A program made the translations under genes and the position numbers. Positions 1-8,805 of a DNA stretch of 64,000 nt are shown here, one piece after another. Below the pieces are notes generated by a model that ran no database searches, was not told the origin of the DNA, and saw nothing but the letters and a program-made list of their open reading frames with translations. Origin of the DNA: Pseudomonadota bacterium (lineage in GTDB: Bacteria; Pseudomonadota; Alphaproteobacteria; Sphingomonadales; SMXR01); NCBI GenBank assembly GCA_022566895.1, contig JADFIA010000001.1, positions 1 through 64,000 of the forward strand, in the 5' to 3' direction. The stretch's first letter is position 1. Each line of letters begins with the position of its first letter.

Positions 1-1271
1 CACCAGCCATCCGGCGTGCTGACCCGGACTCCGTCAATTTCGTTGATTTCCGCCCCCGCTTTGACCATTTGAGCCTTGACCTCTTCGACAATATCGAATT
101 TTCGCTCTTCGGGAACCTCAAACCTGATTTCAGGAGTATTGAACAAGCGCGGCAATGATGCACAAATCTCGGAAAGGTTCCCTCCTGAATTTGAGATAAC
201 ATTCATCAACCGCAGGGCCACATAGAGCGCGTCGTCAATCCCGTAATAGCGGTGTTTGAAGAAGATATGGCCGCTCATCTCGCCAGCCAGGGGCGCCTTG
301 AGTTCCTTCATTTTGGTCTTGATCAGCGAATGTCCGGTCTTCCACATGACCGGCCGTCCACCGAGCCGGCGAATCTCATCGAATAGGATATCGGAACATT
401 TTACGTCGGCAACGATTGTCGCTCCGGGCTCGGCCGCCAAAACCTCGCGCGATAGGATGGCCAAGAGTTGATCCCCCCATACAACATTTCCGAGATTGTC
501 GATAACCCCGATCCGGTCGCCGTCACCGTCAAAGCCAACGCCCAGATCAAGGCCGTTCTCCAGAACTGCTTTCTTCAATTGTTCCAGGTTTTCTTCGACC
601 GTAGGATCTGGGTGATGAGAGGGAAAGCTGCCATCGACCTTTTCATTAAGGATCAACTGACGGCCCGGCAGGCGATCGACGACGTTTCTTAATATTGCGC
701 CGGTCGCACCGTTGGCCGGATCCCAGGCGACGTTCAGTGGCTTGCCTTCAAAATCTCTCAAAAGCCGTGCCACGTAGGTCTCAACGATATCAACTTCTTC
801 GGCAGCGCCCTGGCCGGTAGAAAAATCTCCCGCTGCGGCGATCTTGCCCAATTCCTGTATTTGCGAGCCGTAGAGGGCGTCCTGGCCCAGCATCATCTTG
901 AAGCCGTTATGGTCCGGCGGGTTGTGCGAGCCGGTCACCATGATGCCGCCGTCGGTCTCATACTCGAACACCGAGTAATACAGCATAGGCGTCGGCCCGA
1001 GGCCGCATCTTAAGACATCGATGCCGGCCGAGGTCAGGCCCTCGACCAGGGCCGCCTCCAATTGCGGCGAGGTCAGACGACCGTCGTAGGCCACCGATAC
1101 GCGGCTGCCGCCATTTCGCCGGAGCATGGTGGCGTAGGCTCGCCCCAGTGCCCGCGCGTCGGCCTGCCCCAGCGTTTCGCCCACGGTGCCACGGATATCG
1201 TATTCCCTTAAAATAGAGGGGTCAAAGTCATGGTTATTTCCGGAAGGATTTCGTGATGCCCCGGCGGTCAT
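1..1271 (-). CDS. manB: Phosphomannomutase/phosphoglucomutase, C-terminus cut by window edge
   Basis: Interconverts hexose 6-phosphate and hexose 1-phosphate in the cytoplasm, and so supplies mannose-1-phosphate (or glucose-1-phosphate) for nucleotide sugars. I translated this frame by hand because the ORF track omits it. It holds the phosphoserine loop VTGSHNPPDHNG (Ser about residue 115), the metal loop DGDGDR near residue 250 and the sugar-binding GEMSGH. About 423 codons are present and the last part of domain 4 lies beyond base 1. The ATG at 1271 overlaps the manC stop as ATGA, so the two are probably translationally coupled. The family call is firm. The preferred sugar (mannose or glucose) cannot be read from sequence alone, but the manC neighbour favours mannose. 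Confidence 0.93.
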   Translation of the reverse strand, partial: MTAGASRNPSGNNHDFDPSILREYDIRGTVGETLGQADARALGRAYATMLRRNGGSRVSVAYDGRLTSPQLEAALVEGLTSAGIDVLRCGLGPTPMLYYSVFEYETDGGIMVTGSHNPPDHNGFKMMLGQDALYGSQIQELGKIAAAGDFSTGQGAAEEVDIVETYVARLLRDFEGKPLNVAWDPANGATGAILRNVVDRLPGRQLILNEKVDGSFPSHHPDPTVEENLEQLKKAVLENGLDLGVGFDGDGDRIGVIDNLGNVVWGDQLLAILSREVLAAEPGATIVADVKCSDILFDEIRRLGGRPVMWKTGHSLIKTKMKELKAPLAGEMSGHIFFKHRYYGIDDALYVALRLMNVISNSGGNLSEICASLPRLFNTPEIRFEVPEERKFDIVEEVKAQMVKAGAEINEIDGVRVSTPDGW

Positions 1272-2701
1272 TCGTCGACCCGCCCAAAATCATCATCAAA
1301 ACGGATGATGTCGTCCTCGCCCAAATAGGTTCCGGACTGGACCTCAATAATATGAAGCGGTTCGCTGCCCGGGTTTTCAAGCCTGTGTTTGGCGCCCAAA
1401 GGAATAAAAGTAGACTCGTTTTCCCTGAGATCGAAGACCTGATCATCCCTCGTCACGCGCGCCACGCCTTTGACAACGATCCAGTGCTCAGCCCTATGGC
1501 GATGCGCCTGGAGCGACAGTTTCTTGCCGGGTTTGACGATCAGGCGCTTGACCTGAAAATTGTCGCCGGCGTCGGTCCCCTCGAAACTGCCCCAGGGCCG
1601 GTGAACCACCGTATGAAAGAGGTGTTCCTGCCGGCCTTCTTGCTTGATTTTCTCGACCAGCTTTTTGATGTTTTGTGAGGCCGCCTTGGGAGCGACAAGG
1701 ACCATGTCCTTGGTCGTAACGACGATCATATCCTCAATGCCGATGGCAGCGATTCCAGGTCCATCGGATCTCAAGATATTGTTGGAGCTGTCCACGGCGA
1801 TAACATCGCCCGAGATTGTATTTCCGGCTTGGTCCTTGGGCCCCATTTCCCAAAGCGCCGCCCAGGACCCGACGTCATTCCAGCCCATAGAAACCGGAAC
1901 AACCACAGCTCGCTCAGTCTTTTCCATAATCGCATAATCGATAGATTCGGATTTGGAAGACAAAAACGCCTCTTTTTGGGGGCGTTCAAAATCGAGATCC
2001 GATTGCCGCTCCTTAATCGCTCGTCTGGCCAATTTCAGTGTGTCGGGATCAAATCTATCGAACTCCTCAAAAAGGCTCACTAACGGCAACATGAAGATAC
2101 CGCTGTTCCAAAGATAATCCCCGGCCTGGAGATAGCTTTCGGCGGTTTTAGCATCCGGTTTCTCGACAAAATTTGCGACTTTGAAAGCGCCTGAAACCCC
2201 AGGCAATTCGTCGCCCCGCTCGATGTATCCAAACCCCGTCTCCGGGCGCTCGGGAACGATGCCGAAAGTAACCAGAGCGCCTTGTTCGGCGGCCCGGGCG
2301 CCAAGCTCGACAGCCGCGTAAAAAGCGTCAAGATCACCGATCATATGATCCGAAGGCATTACCAGGAGAATTGCGTCCGGGTCTTCCTCTGCAATCCGAG
2401 CTGCTGCGAGCGCGATAGCTGGCGCCGTATTTCGTCCTTCGGGTTCCAGTATGATTACGTAGTCATCGATTCCCAGCCGCTGAAAGGTTTCAGCGACCAA
2501 AAACCGGTGATCGTTGTTACCCACTACAACCGGCCTCCCGAGGTCCGGACGTCCGATGAAGCGCCGCAGGGTCTGTTCGAACAGGGATTCTTCTGATTGA
2601 AGGGGCAGAAACTGCTTGGGGTAGGCGGCCCGTGAGGCCGGCCACAATCGGCTGCCGGCACCTCCAGAAAGAATCACTGGCCAGATGAGTTGGCTTGTCA
2701 T
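1268..2701 (-). CDS. manC: Mannose-1-phosphate guanylyltransferase / mannose-6-phosphate isomerase
   Basis: Bifunctional type II enzyme that makes GDP-mannose from mannose-1-phosphate and GTP and also isomerises mannose-6-phosphate. The N-terminal nucleotidyltransferase opens with the pyrophosphorylase signature GGAGSRLWPAS. The C-terminal cupin isomerase domain carries QAHRHRAEHW. At 477 aa it has the usual length for the family. The track starts at 2776, but the ATG at 2701 is preferred: it follows AGGGG at about 9 nt and begins directly before the catalytic domain, as in homologs. It forms a two-gene operon with the downstream phosphomannomutase, giving GDP-mannose for capsule, exopolysaccharide or LPS, which fits the divergent O-antigen-ligase-like gene. 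Confidence 0.95.
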   Translation of the reverse strand: MTSQLIWPVILSGGAGSRLWPASRAAYPKQFLPLQSEESLFEQTLRRFIGRPDLGRPVVVGNNDHRFLVAETFQRLGIDDYVIILEPEGRNTAPAIALAAARIAEEDPDAILLVMPSDHMIGDLDAFYAAVELGARAAEQGALVTFGIVPERPETGFGYIERGDELPGVSGAFKVANFVEKPDAKTAESYLQAGDYLWNSGIFMLPLVSLFEEFDRFDPDTLKLARRAIKERQSDLDFERPQKEAFLSSKSESIDYAIMEKTERAVVVPVSMGWNDVGSWAALWEMGPKDQAGNTISGDVIAVDSSNNILRSDGPGIAAIGIEDMIVVTTKDMVLVAPKAASQNIKKLVEKIKQEGRQEHLFHTVVHRPWGSFEGTDAGDNFQVKRLIVKPGKKLSLQAHRHRAEHWIVVKGVARVTRDDQVFDLRENESTFIPLGAKHRLENPGSEPLHIIEVQSGTYLGEDDIIRFDDDFGRVDE

Positions 2702-2744
2702 AGATCGGGCCCCTGAACTGGTCAAAGAAATCCAATGCCAAGTG

Positions 2745-2773
2745 GTTATATAAGGGTTGAATAGCAACCGCAA
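2745..2773 (-). promoter_or_regulatory. Candidate sigma-70 promoter for manC
   Basis: On the minus strand TTGCGG is followed, 17 nt later, by TATAAC (five of six matches to the -10 consensus). The predicted start would leave a leader of about 35 nt before the manC ATG. The -35 match is only partial. This is a motif reading without experimental support. Confidence 0.4.
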
Positions 2774-2890
2774 CACAACCAGAACCGCTCAAATTGGAGA
2801 CCGGGTGCTTTCCCGATAATTCGAGCGCGTGCTCCATCCTTGACCCGGGATAAGAAACCTTGAAGATGAGGCTCGACGGGGGTCAGTCGC

Positions 2891-4618
2891 ATGAACGACA
2901 CACAAATTACCGCACCAGCGCCTGAACGGCAAAATCGTTGGGAGTCGGCGGCTTGGTTTTTCTTGGTAGGAGTGGTTCTTTCGCAACCTCTTTTGCGATT
3001 CGTGCTGAGCGCTTTTTTGGAGCGTGGGGCGGCTTTCGTCGTGGTTCACACAATGCCGTTTGTTCTCCAGCTTGGGTTTTGCGCAGCCTTCCTGGCCGCC
3101 CGCAGACAGAGGACGATCACTGTCCCGTTGCTTTCCAGAAATCTCTGGCTGACGATTGCCTTTTGGCTGCTTGTGGCGGCGCTTTCGATTGTCTTCAGCC
3201 CGCATCCATACATCGCTCTCACGCGGCAATTCGTGTGGATTGAGGCGGGCCTTTTCTTGGTCCTGGCCTATGCCTTTTTCAGAGCATTCCCGGCAAGAAA
3301 GGAAATGATCTTGAAGTTGATCTGGATCGGCGGATTGGCCTATGGCCTGCTTCTCCTGGCCTATATGTACCAGATCGGCATCGGGACCTTTGGCGATGAT
3401 CCGCCACGCGCCCCGCCGGGTTTCGGAAACGTCCGGCATTTTGGATACTATCTCTCGATCGTCATAGTGGCCGGCATGGCTCCGACCTTGCGAAGCGAAT
3501 TCAAGTGGAACAGCGCTGCCGGTTGGGCAGTGTTTGCCGGCCTTGTCTTCATTTGGTCGTTGGCCGCCTGGGCCGGCGGACGAGGGCCCTATTTTGCCTT
3601 GGGTCTGGGATTTTTGGTTCTTGTTCTGATGCGTAGATTGCCAAGGCCGGGACTGCTTGCGGGCTTTGCAATTGTTGCCGCCCTTGGAGGCGGTCTTTTG
3701 TCCCTCCTCTTTCCCCTGCCAACTGAGTCGTACGGTTTCTTGCGCATCTTGGGGCTGGAGGGTCCGGGATTCTTTACCGACCTGAATACCCTTTCTACGA
3801 ATCGAATCCTAATGTGGCAAACGGCGTTCCATGTCATAGATCAGCGACCTTTTTACGGCTTCGGACCTGATCTTTTCCCGTTCGAAATAGGGTCATATTT
3901 TTCTGTTTTTGCGCAACCCCATAATTTCGTCGTTCAGTTCGTTTTAGCTTGGGGATTTGTAGGATCTATCGCCATGCTGGTTATTCTCGCCGTCGCTGTG
4001 CGCGGGGCGATCGGCGCCGGAGCCGAAACTCCAGGGGCCGATACTGTCATATGGAAAACGGCCGGAGCAGGCGTAATCGTCCTCATGCTTTTCGGCCTTG
4101 TCGACGGCACCCTCTATCACCAGGTTCCGCTGTCTATGCTCATCGTCTTCCTGGCGCTCGCCGCGTCTGCAAAGGTCCGGCTTCGAGAGCAGCAGCTTCA
4201 GCGACGCGGCTGGCTGATCGGCGCCTTGGCCGCGGTCGGGTTCGTACTCTTCTTCCATGGCCTTTCTATCTATGCATTCCGAACCTCCGGTACGCCTGAG
4301 CCGAACAGCAACAGAATCCATATTATCCAGACATTTCCGTCGTCAATGTGGGCTTTCGACGGGCCATTGGTTTTGGCGCGCTGGGCGGATCGCTGGCGCG
4401 AAGAAAACGAAGAAGATTCCCTCGACCTCTTACGATGGGCGGCCGGCTATGCGCGGAACGAAGAAATTCGACACCTTCTGCTGGCCCGGGTCGACTATAT
4501 CCGAGGCGATGTGGTAGCAGCCCGGCGGCGCTTGAAGCTGGCCGAGGAGTCGCCGCGGGGCTACGTTTTGGGCCTCATTGAGGAAGTGCAGTCGCGTTAC
4601 GATCCGGAATACGAATAG
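2891..4618 (+). CDS. O-antigen ligase/polymerase-like (Wzy_C superfamily) membrane protein
   Basis: Polytopic inner-membrane protein of 575 aa with about ten to twelve hydrophobic segments. It probably transfers or polymerises lipid-linked glycans in the periplasm. Near residues 330-360 it has the FGPDLFPFEIGSYF stretch followed by QPHNFVVQFVLAWGFVG, which matches the H-N-xx-xQ-x(6)-G-xx-G pattern of the Wzy_C/WaaL family. An RGP motif lies in an earlier loop. The last 110 residues are soluble and Trp/Arg-rich and would face the periplasm. The gene diverges from manC-manB, so GDP-mannose-derived polysaccharide is a plausible substrate. Ligase, polymerase and protein O-glycosyltransferase activities cannot be separated within this family by sequence inspection. 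Confidence 0.8.
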   Translation: MNDTQITAPAPERQNRWESAAWFFLVGVVLSQPLLRFVLSAFLERGAAFVVVHTMPFVLQLGFCAAFLAARRQRTITVPLLSRNLWLTIAFWLLVAALSIVFSPHPYIALTRQFVWIEAGLFLVLAYAFFRAFPARKEMILKLIWIGGLAYGLLLLAYMYQIGIGTFGDDPPRAPPGFGNVRHFGYYLSIVIVAGMAPTLRSEFKWNSAAGWAVFAGLVFIWSLAAWAGGRGPYFALGLGFLVLVLMRRLPRPGLLAGFAIVAALGGGLLSLLFPLPTESYGFLRILGLEGPGFFTDLNTLSTNRILMWQTAFHVIDQRPFYGFGPDLFPFEIGSYFSVFAQPHNFVVQFVLAWGFVGSIAMLVILAVAVRGAIGAGAETPGADTVIWKTAGAGVIVLMLFGLVDGTLYHQVPLSMLIVFLALAASAKVRLREQQLQRRGWLIGALAAVGFVLFFHGLSIYAFRTSGTPEPNSNRIHIIQTFPSSMWAFDGPLVLARWADRWREENEEDSLDLLRWAAGYARNEEIRHLLLARVDYIRGDVVAARRRLKLAEESPRGYVLGLIEEVQSRYDPEYE

Positions 4619-4631
4619 AGGATCGATCCGG

Positions 4632-5894
4632 CTAGGGCTTGGCCAGCGACAGCTGCATGACATCGATGCTGCCGCCGCGCAGGCCGCCCTCGCAATAGGA
4701 CAGGTAATAGACCCAGATCCGCCGGAATATCTCGTCGAACTCTTCGGGAAAGACGTTTCGCGACCAGGCGTCCTCAAACCGCTCGTGCCAAGCAGCCAAT
4801 GTGCGGGCATAGTGCTGGCCATAGGTCTTAAAGCTGTCCCAGCCCAGCCCGGCAGAGGTCACGCGCTCTTTTAATTTGGAAATCGACGGCAGCATTCCAC
4901 CCGGAAAAATATAGGCCTGCACAAAATCGACGTCCTGGCGGTAGGTCTCGAACAAATTCTCGTCGATCGTAATGATTTGCAAAGCCGCTTTTCCGCCCGG
5001 CTTGAGACAGCGATAAATGGTCTCGAAAAAGGCCGGCCAGTATTCCTCACCGACGGCCTCGAACATTTCGATCGAGACAACATGATCGAACTCCGCCTCA
5101 ACCTCTCGGTAATCCTTGAAAAGAATCTCGACTTGATCCGTTAGTTGCGCTCCCTCAATGCGCTGGCGTGCAAACTCGAGTTGTTCCTTGGACAATGTAA
5201 TGCCAGTGACCAGGGCACCGCGTTCTTTGGCAGCAGTCTCGGCAAATCCGCCCCAGCCACAACCGATCTCGAGAATTCGTTCGCCTGGTTTGACATCGAT
5301 CAGATCCAGAAGCTTTCTGTATTTGCTGATTTGGGCGGCCTCCAGCGAGTCGTCTCCTTCCTCAAATATGGCCGAGGAATAGGTCATCGAAGGATCTAAC
5401 CAGTGTTTGTAAAACTGATTACCCAAATCGTAATGAAAGGCAATGTTCTGTTTGCTGCCGCCGCGGGTGTTCGCATGTTGCCGGTGCCGGACCCGATTGA
5501 TCATCCGTATCCACGAGGCGCCCCGCAAACCGTTTCCAATGCCTTCCCGATTTGCAGCCCCAAATTCAAAAAACGTTGGCAGGTCGGGAGTATCCCAGTC
5601 GCCGTCAATATAGGATTTAGCGAACCCGACGCTGCCGCCAAGCATCATTCTGCGAAAAGCGCGCCAGCGATGAATGTGCATAAGGGCGCCGGGCCCTTTC
5701 GCGCCGCTTTCAATTGTACGCGTCTTGCCGTCCGGCAGCTCCAGGCGAAGCCGTCCTTTGTCGATGTGACCTTCAAATACCTGAACGAAACGGTCGAGTC
5801 CGGCCCCCGTGATCAGGCCTGCCAGCCATCCGCCGGACGCAATGCGCCCACCTCCCTTATAGAGATTTCCCGGATCGCTCGTGGGTGCATTCAT
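4632..5894 (-). CDS. cfa: Cyclopropane-fatty-acyl-phospholipid synthase
   Basis: SAM-dependent enzyme that methylenates the double bonds of membrane phospholipid acyl chains at the inner-membrane face. The sequence has the SAM-binding motif LEIGCGWGGFAE, the upstream FHYDLGNQFYKHWLD substrate-domain motif and the C-terminal YYLSYCEGGLR typical of this family. The track ORF begins at 6095, but the ATG at 5894 is preferred. It follows AAGGGCGG, gives 420 aa (normal for alphaproteobacterial Cfa), and the extension is low in complexity and unlike the family. The gene ends 13 bp from the convergent ligase-like gene. Related methyltransferases that make other cyclised or branched lipids are possible but less likely. 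Confidence 0.93.
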   Translation of the reverse strand: MNAPTSDPGNLYKGGGRIASGGWLAGLITGAGLDRFVQVFEGHIDKGRLRLELPDGKTRTIESGAKGPGALMHIHRWRAFRRMMLGGSVGFAKSYIDGDWDTPDLPTFFEFGAANREGIGNGLRGASWIRMINRVRHRQHANTRGGSKQNIAFHYDLGNQFYKHWLDPSMTYSSAIFEEGDDSLEAAQISKYRKLLDLIDVKPGERILEIGCGWGGFAETAAKERGALVTGITLSKEQLEFARQRIEGAQLTDQVEILFKDYREVEAEFDHVVSIEMFEAVGEEYWPAFFETIYRCLKPGGKAALQIITIDENLFETYRQDVDFVQAYIFPGGMLPSISKLKERVTSAGLGWDSFKTYGQHYARTLAAWHERFEDAWSRNVFPEEFDEIFRRIWVYYLSYCEGGLRGGSIDVMQLSLAKP

Positions 5895-6065
5895 AAAGCC
5901 GCCCTTGTTCCCCAAGTGCCAACCGATCAAATCCGATGCGTCGATGGCAAATCTAACTCCTTTCGAAGCAAAGGACCAGCCACCTTTCGCCGCTTGGGCT
6001 TCGCCTTGACCCGGCCATGAAGGCATGTCTTGATGCGCTGGTTCGTATCGGGAAGGGACCTCACA

Positions 6066-6941
6066 TTGTCGCGGATCGCCTACGTTAACGGCCAATATTT
6101 ACCGCATTCTGCCGCCTCGATTCACGTCGAGGACAGAGGTTATCAGTTCTCCGACGCTGTCTATGAAGTCATCATGTTCGTCGCTGGATCGCCGCTCGAT
6201 ATGGAGCCGCACCTTGACCGGCTCGACAATTCGCTCGCTGAGTTGGCGATCATCCAGCCAATGGTTCGCTCAGCCCTTCGTCGGGTAATTATGGAGGTCG
6301 TGAGACGCAACCGGCTTCAAAACGGCATTGTCTATCTTCAGGTTTCCCGGGGCGTGGCCCCGCGCGACCACGCGTTTCCTTCGGTAAACGTCGACCCAGC
6401 TTTGGTGATGACAGCGAAACGTTTGGATTTCGCCAAAATCAGGGACCTTCAGAACCGCGGGGTCGGGGTCAAGACGGTTCCCGAAATTCGCTGGCGCCGC
6501 CCCGATATCAAGTCAGTGTCGCTTTTGGGCAACGTTCTAGCCAAGGAGAGCGCCAAGATCGATGGCGCCTATGAGGCCTGGTTTATTGATCAGGCGGGAT
6601 TAGTCACCGAAGGAACCTCAACCAATGCATGGATCGTAACTTCGGACGACACGCTGATTACCCGTCAGCTGGACCAGGCCATTTTGCCAGGAATTACGCG
6701 CGCAGTCCTTTTCTCGGTGGCTGCGGAGCTGGCGCTTAAGGTCAAGGAACAGGCTTTTTCGATCAAGGATGTTTTGTCTGCCAAGGAGGCCTTTCTGACC
6801 AGCTCGACCAATTTTGTGATGCCCGTAATCAGCATCGACGGGTCGCCGATCGGCCGATGCGAGCCGGGCGATGTCTCGAAGAAGCTGGTTGATGCCTATT
6901 GGCGCTATGTCGAATTGACAACTGCGGATAACGCTCGCTAG
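6066..6941 (+). CDS. dat: D-amino-acid transaminase (class IV PLP aminotransferase)
   Basis: PLP enzyme of fold type IV that exchanges amino groups between D-amino acids and 2-oxo acids, usually giving D-alanine or D-glutamate for peptidoglycan. It shows EDRGYQFSDAVYEV near the N-terminus, the catalytic lysine in PDIKSVSLLGN, VTEGTSTN for cofactor phosphate contacts, and TSSTNFVMPV. These agree more closely with Bacillus-type D-amino-acid transaminase than with branched-chain transaminase or ADC lyase. The track starts at TTG 6030. The TTG at 6066 is preferred because GGAAGGGA lies about 9 nt upstream and the protein then begins SRIAYVNG as in homologs; an ATG at 6033 is the alternative. Exact substrate preference remains inferred. 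Confidence 0.85.
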   Translation: MSRIAYVNGQYLPHSAASIHVEDRGYQFSDAVYEVIMFVAGSPLDMEPHLDRLDNSLAELAIIQPMVRSALRRVIMEVVRRNRLQNGIVYLQVSRGVAPRDHAFPSVNVDPALVMTAKRLDFAKIRDLQNRGVGVKTVPEIRWRRPDIKSVSLLGNVLAKESAKIDGAYEAWFIDQAGLVTEGTSTNAWIVTSDDTLITRQLDQAILPGITRAVLFSVAAELALKVKEQAFSIKDVLSAKEAFLTSSTNFVMPVISIDGSPIGRCEPGDVSKKLVDAYWRYVELTTADNAR

Positions 6942-6951
6942 TCAAGCAATC

Positions 6952-7530
6952 CTATTGGGGCTGTTCTCGGCCGTCTTCGTTATTTTCGTCGAACAGATCG
7001 TCGAAGTTCAATTCAATATCACCATCCCGAAATTCCAGGTACCATCGATTTCCGTCGATCCGATTGACCCGACGAACCGGATGTGGATGCCGTAGCCGTT
7101 GCGCCCGAAGAATGCGGCGGCGTTCCATCACATCGACGCCCTTTAGGGCCTCGATCACTGCACCGTGAATGGGTTCCTGGATACGAACCGAAAGTTCACG
7201 CATTTGCTCGTAAACTTGCCTTAAGGCCTCCTCGTTCAACTCCACTTCACCAAGCAGCCGCACCGCGTCGCGTCTGGTCTGGCGATAATCACTGTAAACC
7301 CGACGCAATTCATGGCGACGTTCGTGCATTGCGTCCTCAATCCGCTCCAGCGCTTCACCCCGCAAGCCATCGGGGACGCTCTGAAGATTAAGTGCCACAA
7401 CCGGTCTGACGAGCTGCGATTGCGGCTTCAGCACACGGGCGACGATGAAGCCACCCAGAAAAAGATTGAGGGCCAAGGAGCCCACCAAAACAACTTTTAC
7501 CCAGCCAGCCTGTTTGGTAAACCAGTCCAT
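6952..7530 (-). CDS. Periplasmic heavy-metal-sensor-like (CpxP/ZraP family) membrane-anchored protein
   Basis: A 192-aa protein with an N-terminal membrane anchor (about residues 9-32). The helical periplasmic domain is rich in Arg and Glu (LERIEDAMHERRHELRRVY, then LNEEALRQVYEQM), as in the heavy-metal-resistance/CpxP-like family. The C-terminal 30 residues are strongly acidic. It is the last gene of a trio with an ECF sigma factor and a membrane protein, and its ATG shares base 7530 with the stop of that neighbour. Members of this family bind metal or misfolded protein and modulate signalling. Here it probably feeds into the adjacent sigma switch. No obvious His/Cys metal site is visible, so metal sensing itself is unproven. 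Confidence 0.7.
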   Translation of the reverse strand: MDWFTKQAGWVKVVLVGSLALNLFLGGFIVARVLKPQSQLVRPVVALNLQSVPDGLRGEALERIEDAMHERRHELRRVYSDYRQTRRDAVRLLGEVELNEEALRQVYEQMRELSVRIQEPIHGAVIEALKGVDVMERRRILRAQRLRHPHPVRRVNRIDGNRWYLEFRDGDIELNFDDLFDENNEDGREQPQ

Positions 7531-8027
7531 CAGTCCACAAGCTCAATATCCGCCACAATCGACGGGTTTTCGAACAGATAGGCGCTGGCGTCAATCCGCT
7601 CAATCGATTCCGGCCCGGTCGAAAAATTGGAAAATCCAAGCATCAAACCCAAAATGCCGGCCGCGGCAAGTCCGGTCAATTGTACGGCAAAACCGGTTGG
7701 GCGAAACCAGCTTAGAACCGCTGCCTGGCCATGGTCATCTGATCCGGCGCGCCCGCCTCTTGCGGCCCGCCGGGTTTGATGTCCGCTGATCGCCGGAATC
7801 TCAGCAAGCCGCCTTAAATAAGCATCATCGGCTGGCTGCGGGGCCGGCACCCTGTCGAGCATATGATCAAGCGCCCCGCCGGCTTCGAGCAGATTCTTGG
7901 CATCGGCGCTGGTTTCGATCAACGCCGTCGCGGCATCCCGCTCGGCCTCAGGCCAAGCATCAGAGCGCGCACCATAACTGTCCAGAATGGCCCTAAATCG
8001 CTCAATTTTCATGGTGCTGCGGGTCAT
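7530..8027 (-). CDS. Single-pass membrane protein, candidate anti-sigma factor
   Basis: A 165-aa protein with a cytoplasmic N-terminal part of about 100 residues, one membrane segment near residues 111-132 and a short periplasmic tail. It begins 12 bp after the ECF sigma gene, which is the usual place for a cognate anti-sigma factor. The zinc anti-sigma motif HxxxCxxC is absent, so it is not a ZAS-type protein. The N-terminal helix pattern (FRAILDSYGARSDAWPEAER) recurs, as I recall, in unnamed alphaproteobacterial proteins beside ECF genes. The role is inferred from position and topology. A second possible start is the ATG at 8012. Confidence 0.55.
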   Translation of the reverse strand: MTRSTMKIERFRAILDSYGARSDAWPEAERDAATALIETSADAKNLLEAGGALDHMLDRVPAPQPADDAYLRRLAEIPAISGHQTRRAARGGRAGSDDHGQAAVLSWFRPTGFAVQLTGLAAAGILGLMLGFSNFSTGPESIERIDASAYLFENPSIVADIELVD

Positions 8028-8039
8028 AATTCCATGCCT

Positions 8040-8651
8040 TTAGCTCTTATCCAAATAATTCCGTATTTGATTATTCATCGCTTTCTTCAGCCGCTTTCGC
8101 CCCCTGGTTAGAAGGGATTCCAAAGCTTTGACTCCGAGGCCAAGGATTTCTGCCGCCTCCTTGTTGCTCAGGCCCTCATAATAACACAAAGTAATGGCGT
8201 ATCTCTGCCTTTCCGGCAACTGATCCAACTTTCGTTTGACATAAGATGCGATTTCACCTTCCTCATAAGCGCCTAACGGGTCCTCTCGTTCATCGACACC
8301 GTCGAATCCTTCCGGCAAACTTTCCGGCCGCTTCTTTCGTTTGCGATCGAGGCACTGGTTCAACACCACGCGATAAAACCAGGTCGTAAATTTGGCTGCG
8401 GCCGGATCAAAAGAATTGGCGCGAGACCATAATTTTAAGAACGCTTCCTGTACCGCATCTTCGGCTTCTGCCCTGTCCGCCAACACCCGCTCGGCAAAAG
8501 CAAGATGGCGGTTCGTGTGGCGGGTCACCAGGACTGCATAGGCCGCCTCGTTTCCTTCCGCCACCTGCCTGACCAAGACCCGATCCGATTCAGCAGACAA
8601 GCCGAAACTCGCACGACCGGTTTTCCCCGGCTTCTTCGGTGTGTCGCCCAC
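8040..8651 (-). CDS. ECF-type RNA polymerase sigma-70 factor
   Basis: Directs RNA polymerase to a small stress or envelope regulon. Region 2 is seen around RAEAEDAVQEAFLKLWSRA and TTWFYRVVLNQCLDRKRKK. Region 4, with its helix-turn-helix, is LPERQRYAITLCYYEGLSNKEAAEILG followed by ESLLTRGRKRLKK. Region 3 is missing, as expected of ECF factors. The track ORF begins at 8798, but the GTG at 8651 is preferred: AAGGAG lies 11 nt upstream and the protein becomes a normal 203 aa. It leads a three-gene unit with the candidate anti-sigma and the CpxP-like protein. The target promoter and the inducing signal are unknown. Confidence 0.9.
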   Translation of the reverse strand: MGDTPKKPGKTGRASFGLSAESDRVLVRQVAEGNEAAYAVLVTRHTNRHLAFAERVLADRAEAEDAVQEAFLKLWSRANSFDPAAAKFTTWFYRVVLNQCLDRKRKKRPESLPEGFDGVDEREDPLGAYEEGEIASYVKRKLDQLPERQRYAITLCYYEGLSNKEAAEILGLGVKALESLLTRGRKRLKKAMNNQIRNYLDKS

Positions 8652-8805
8652 GGCGATGGCGTCTCCTTGGCCGCTCCGTACGCAAACGGCTGTCAATATT
8701 GATACGCAATACGGGCGCGCAACCCTTCGTTTCGCACAAAGTAACATTTCACGCGGAAAACCGGAGATTCCAACTCTTTCACCCGGCCTGCTGCTCAATA
8801 CTGGA

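Noticed and set aside
2789-3439. 216-aa minus-strand ORF opposite the O-antigen-ligase-like gene
   Set aside because: It is a hydrophilic shadow frame, while the plus strand shows many membrane segments and the family motif.
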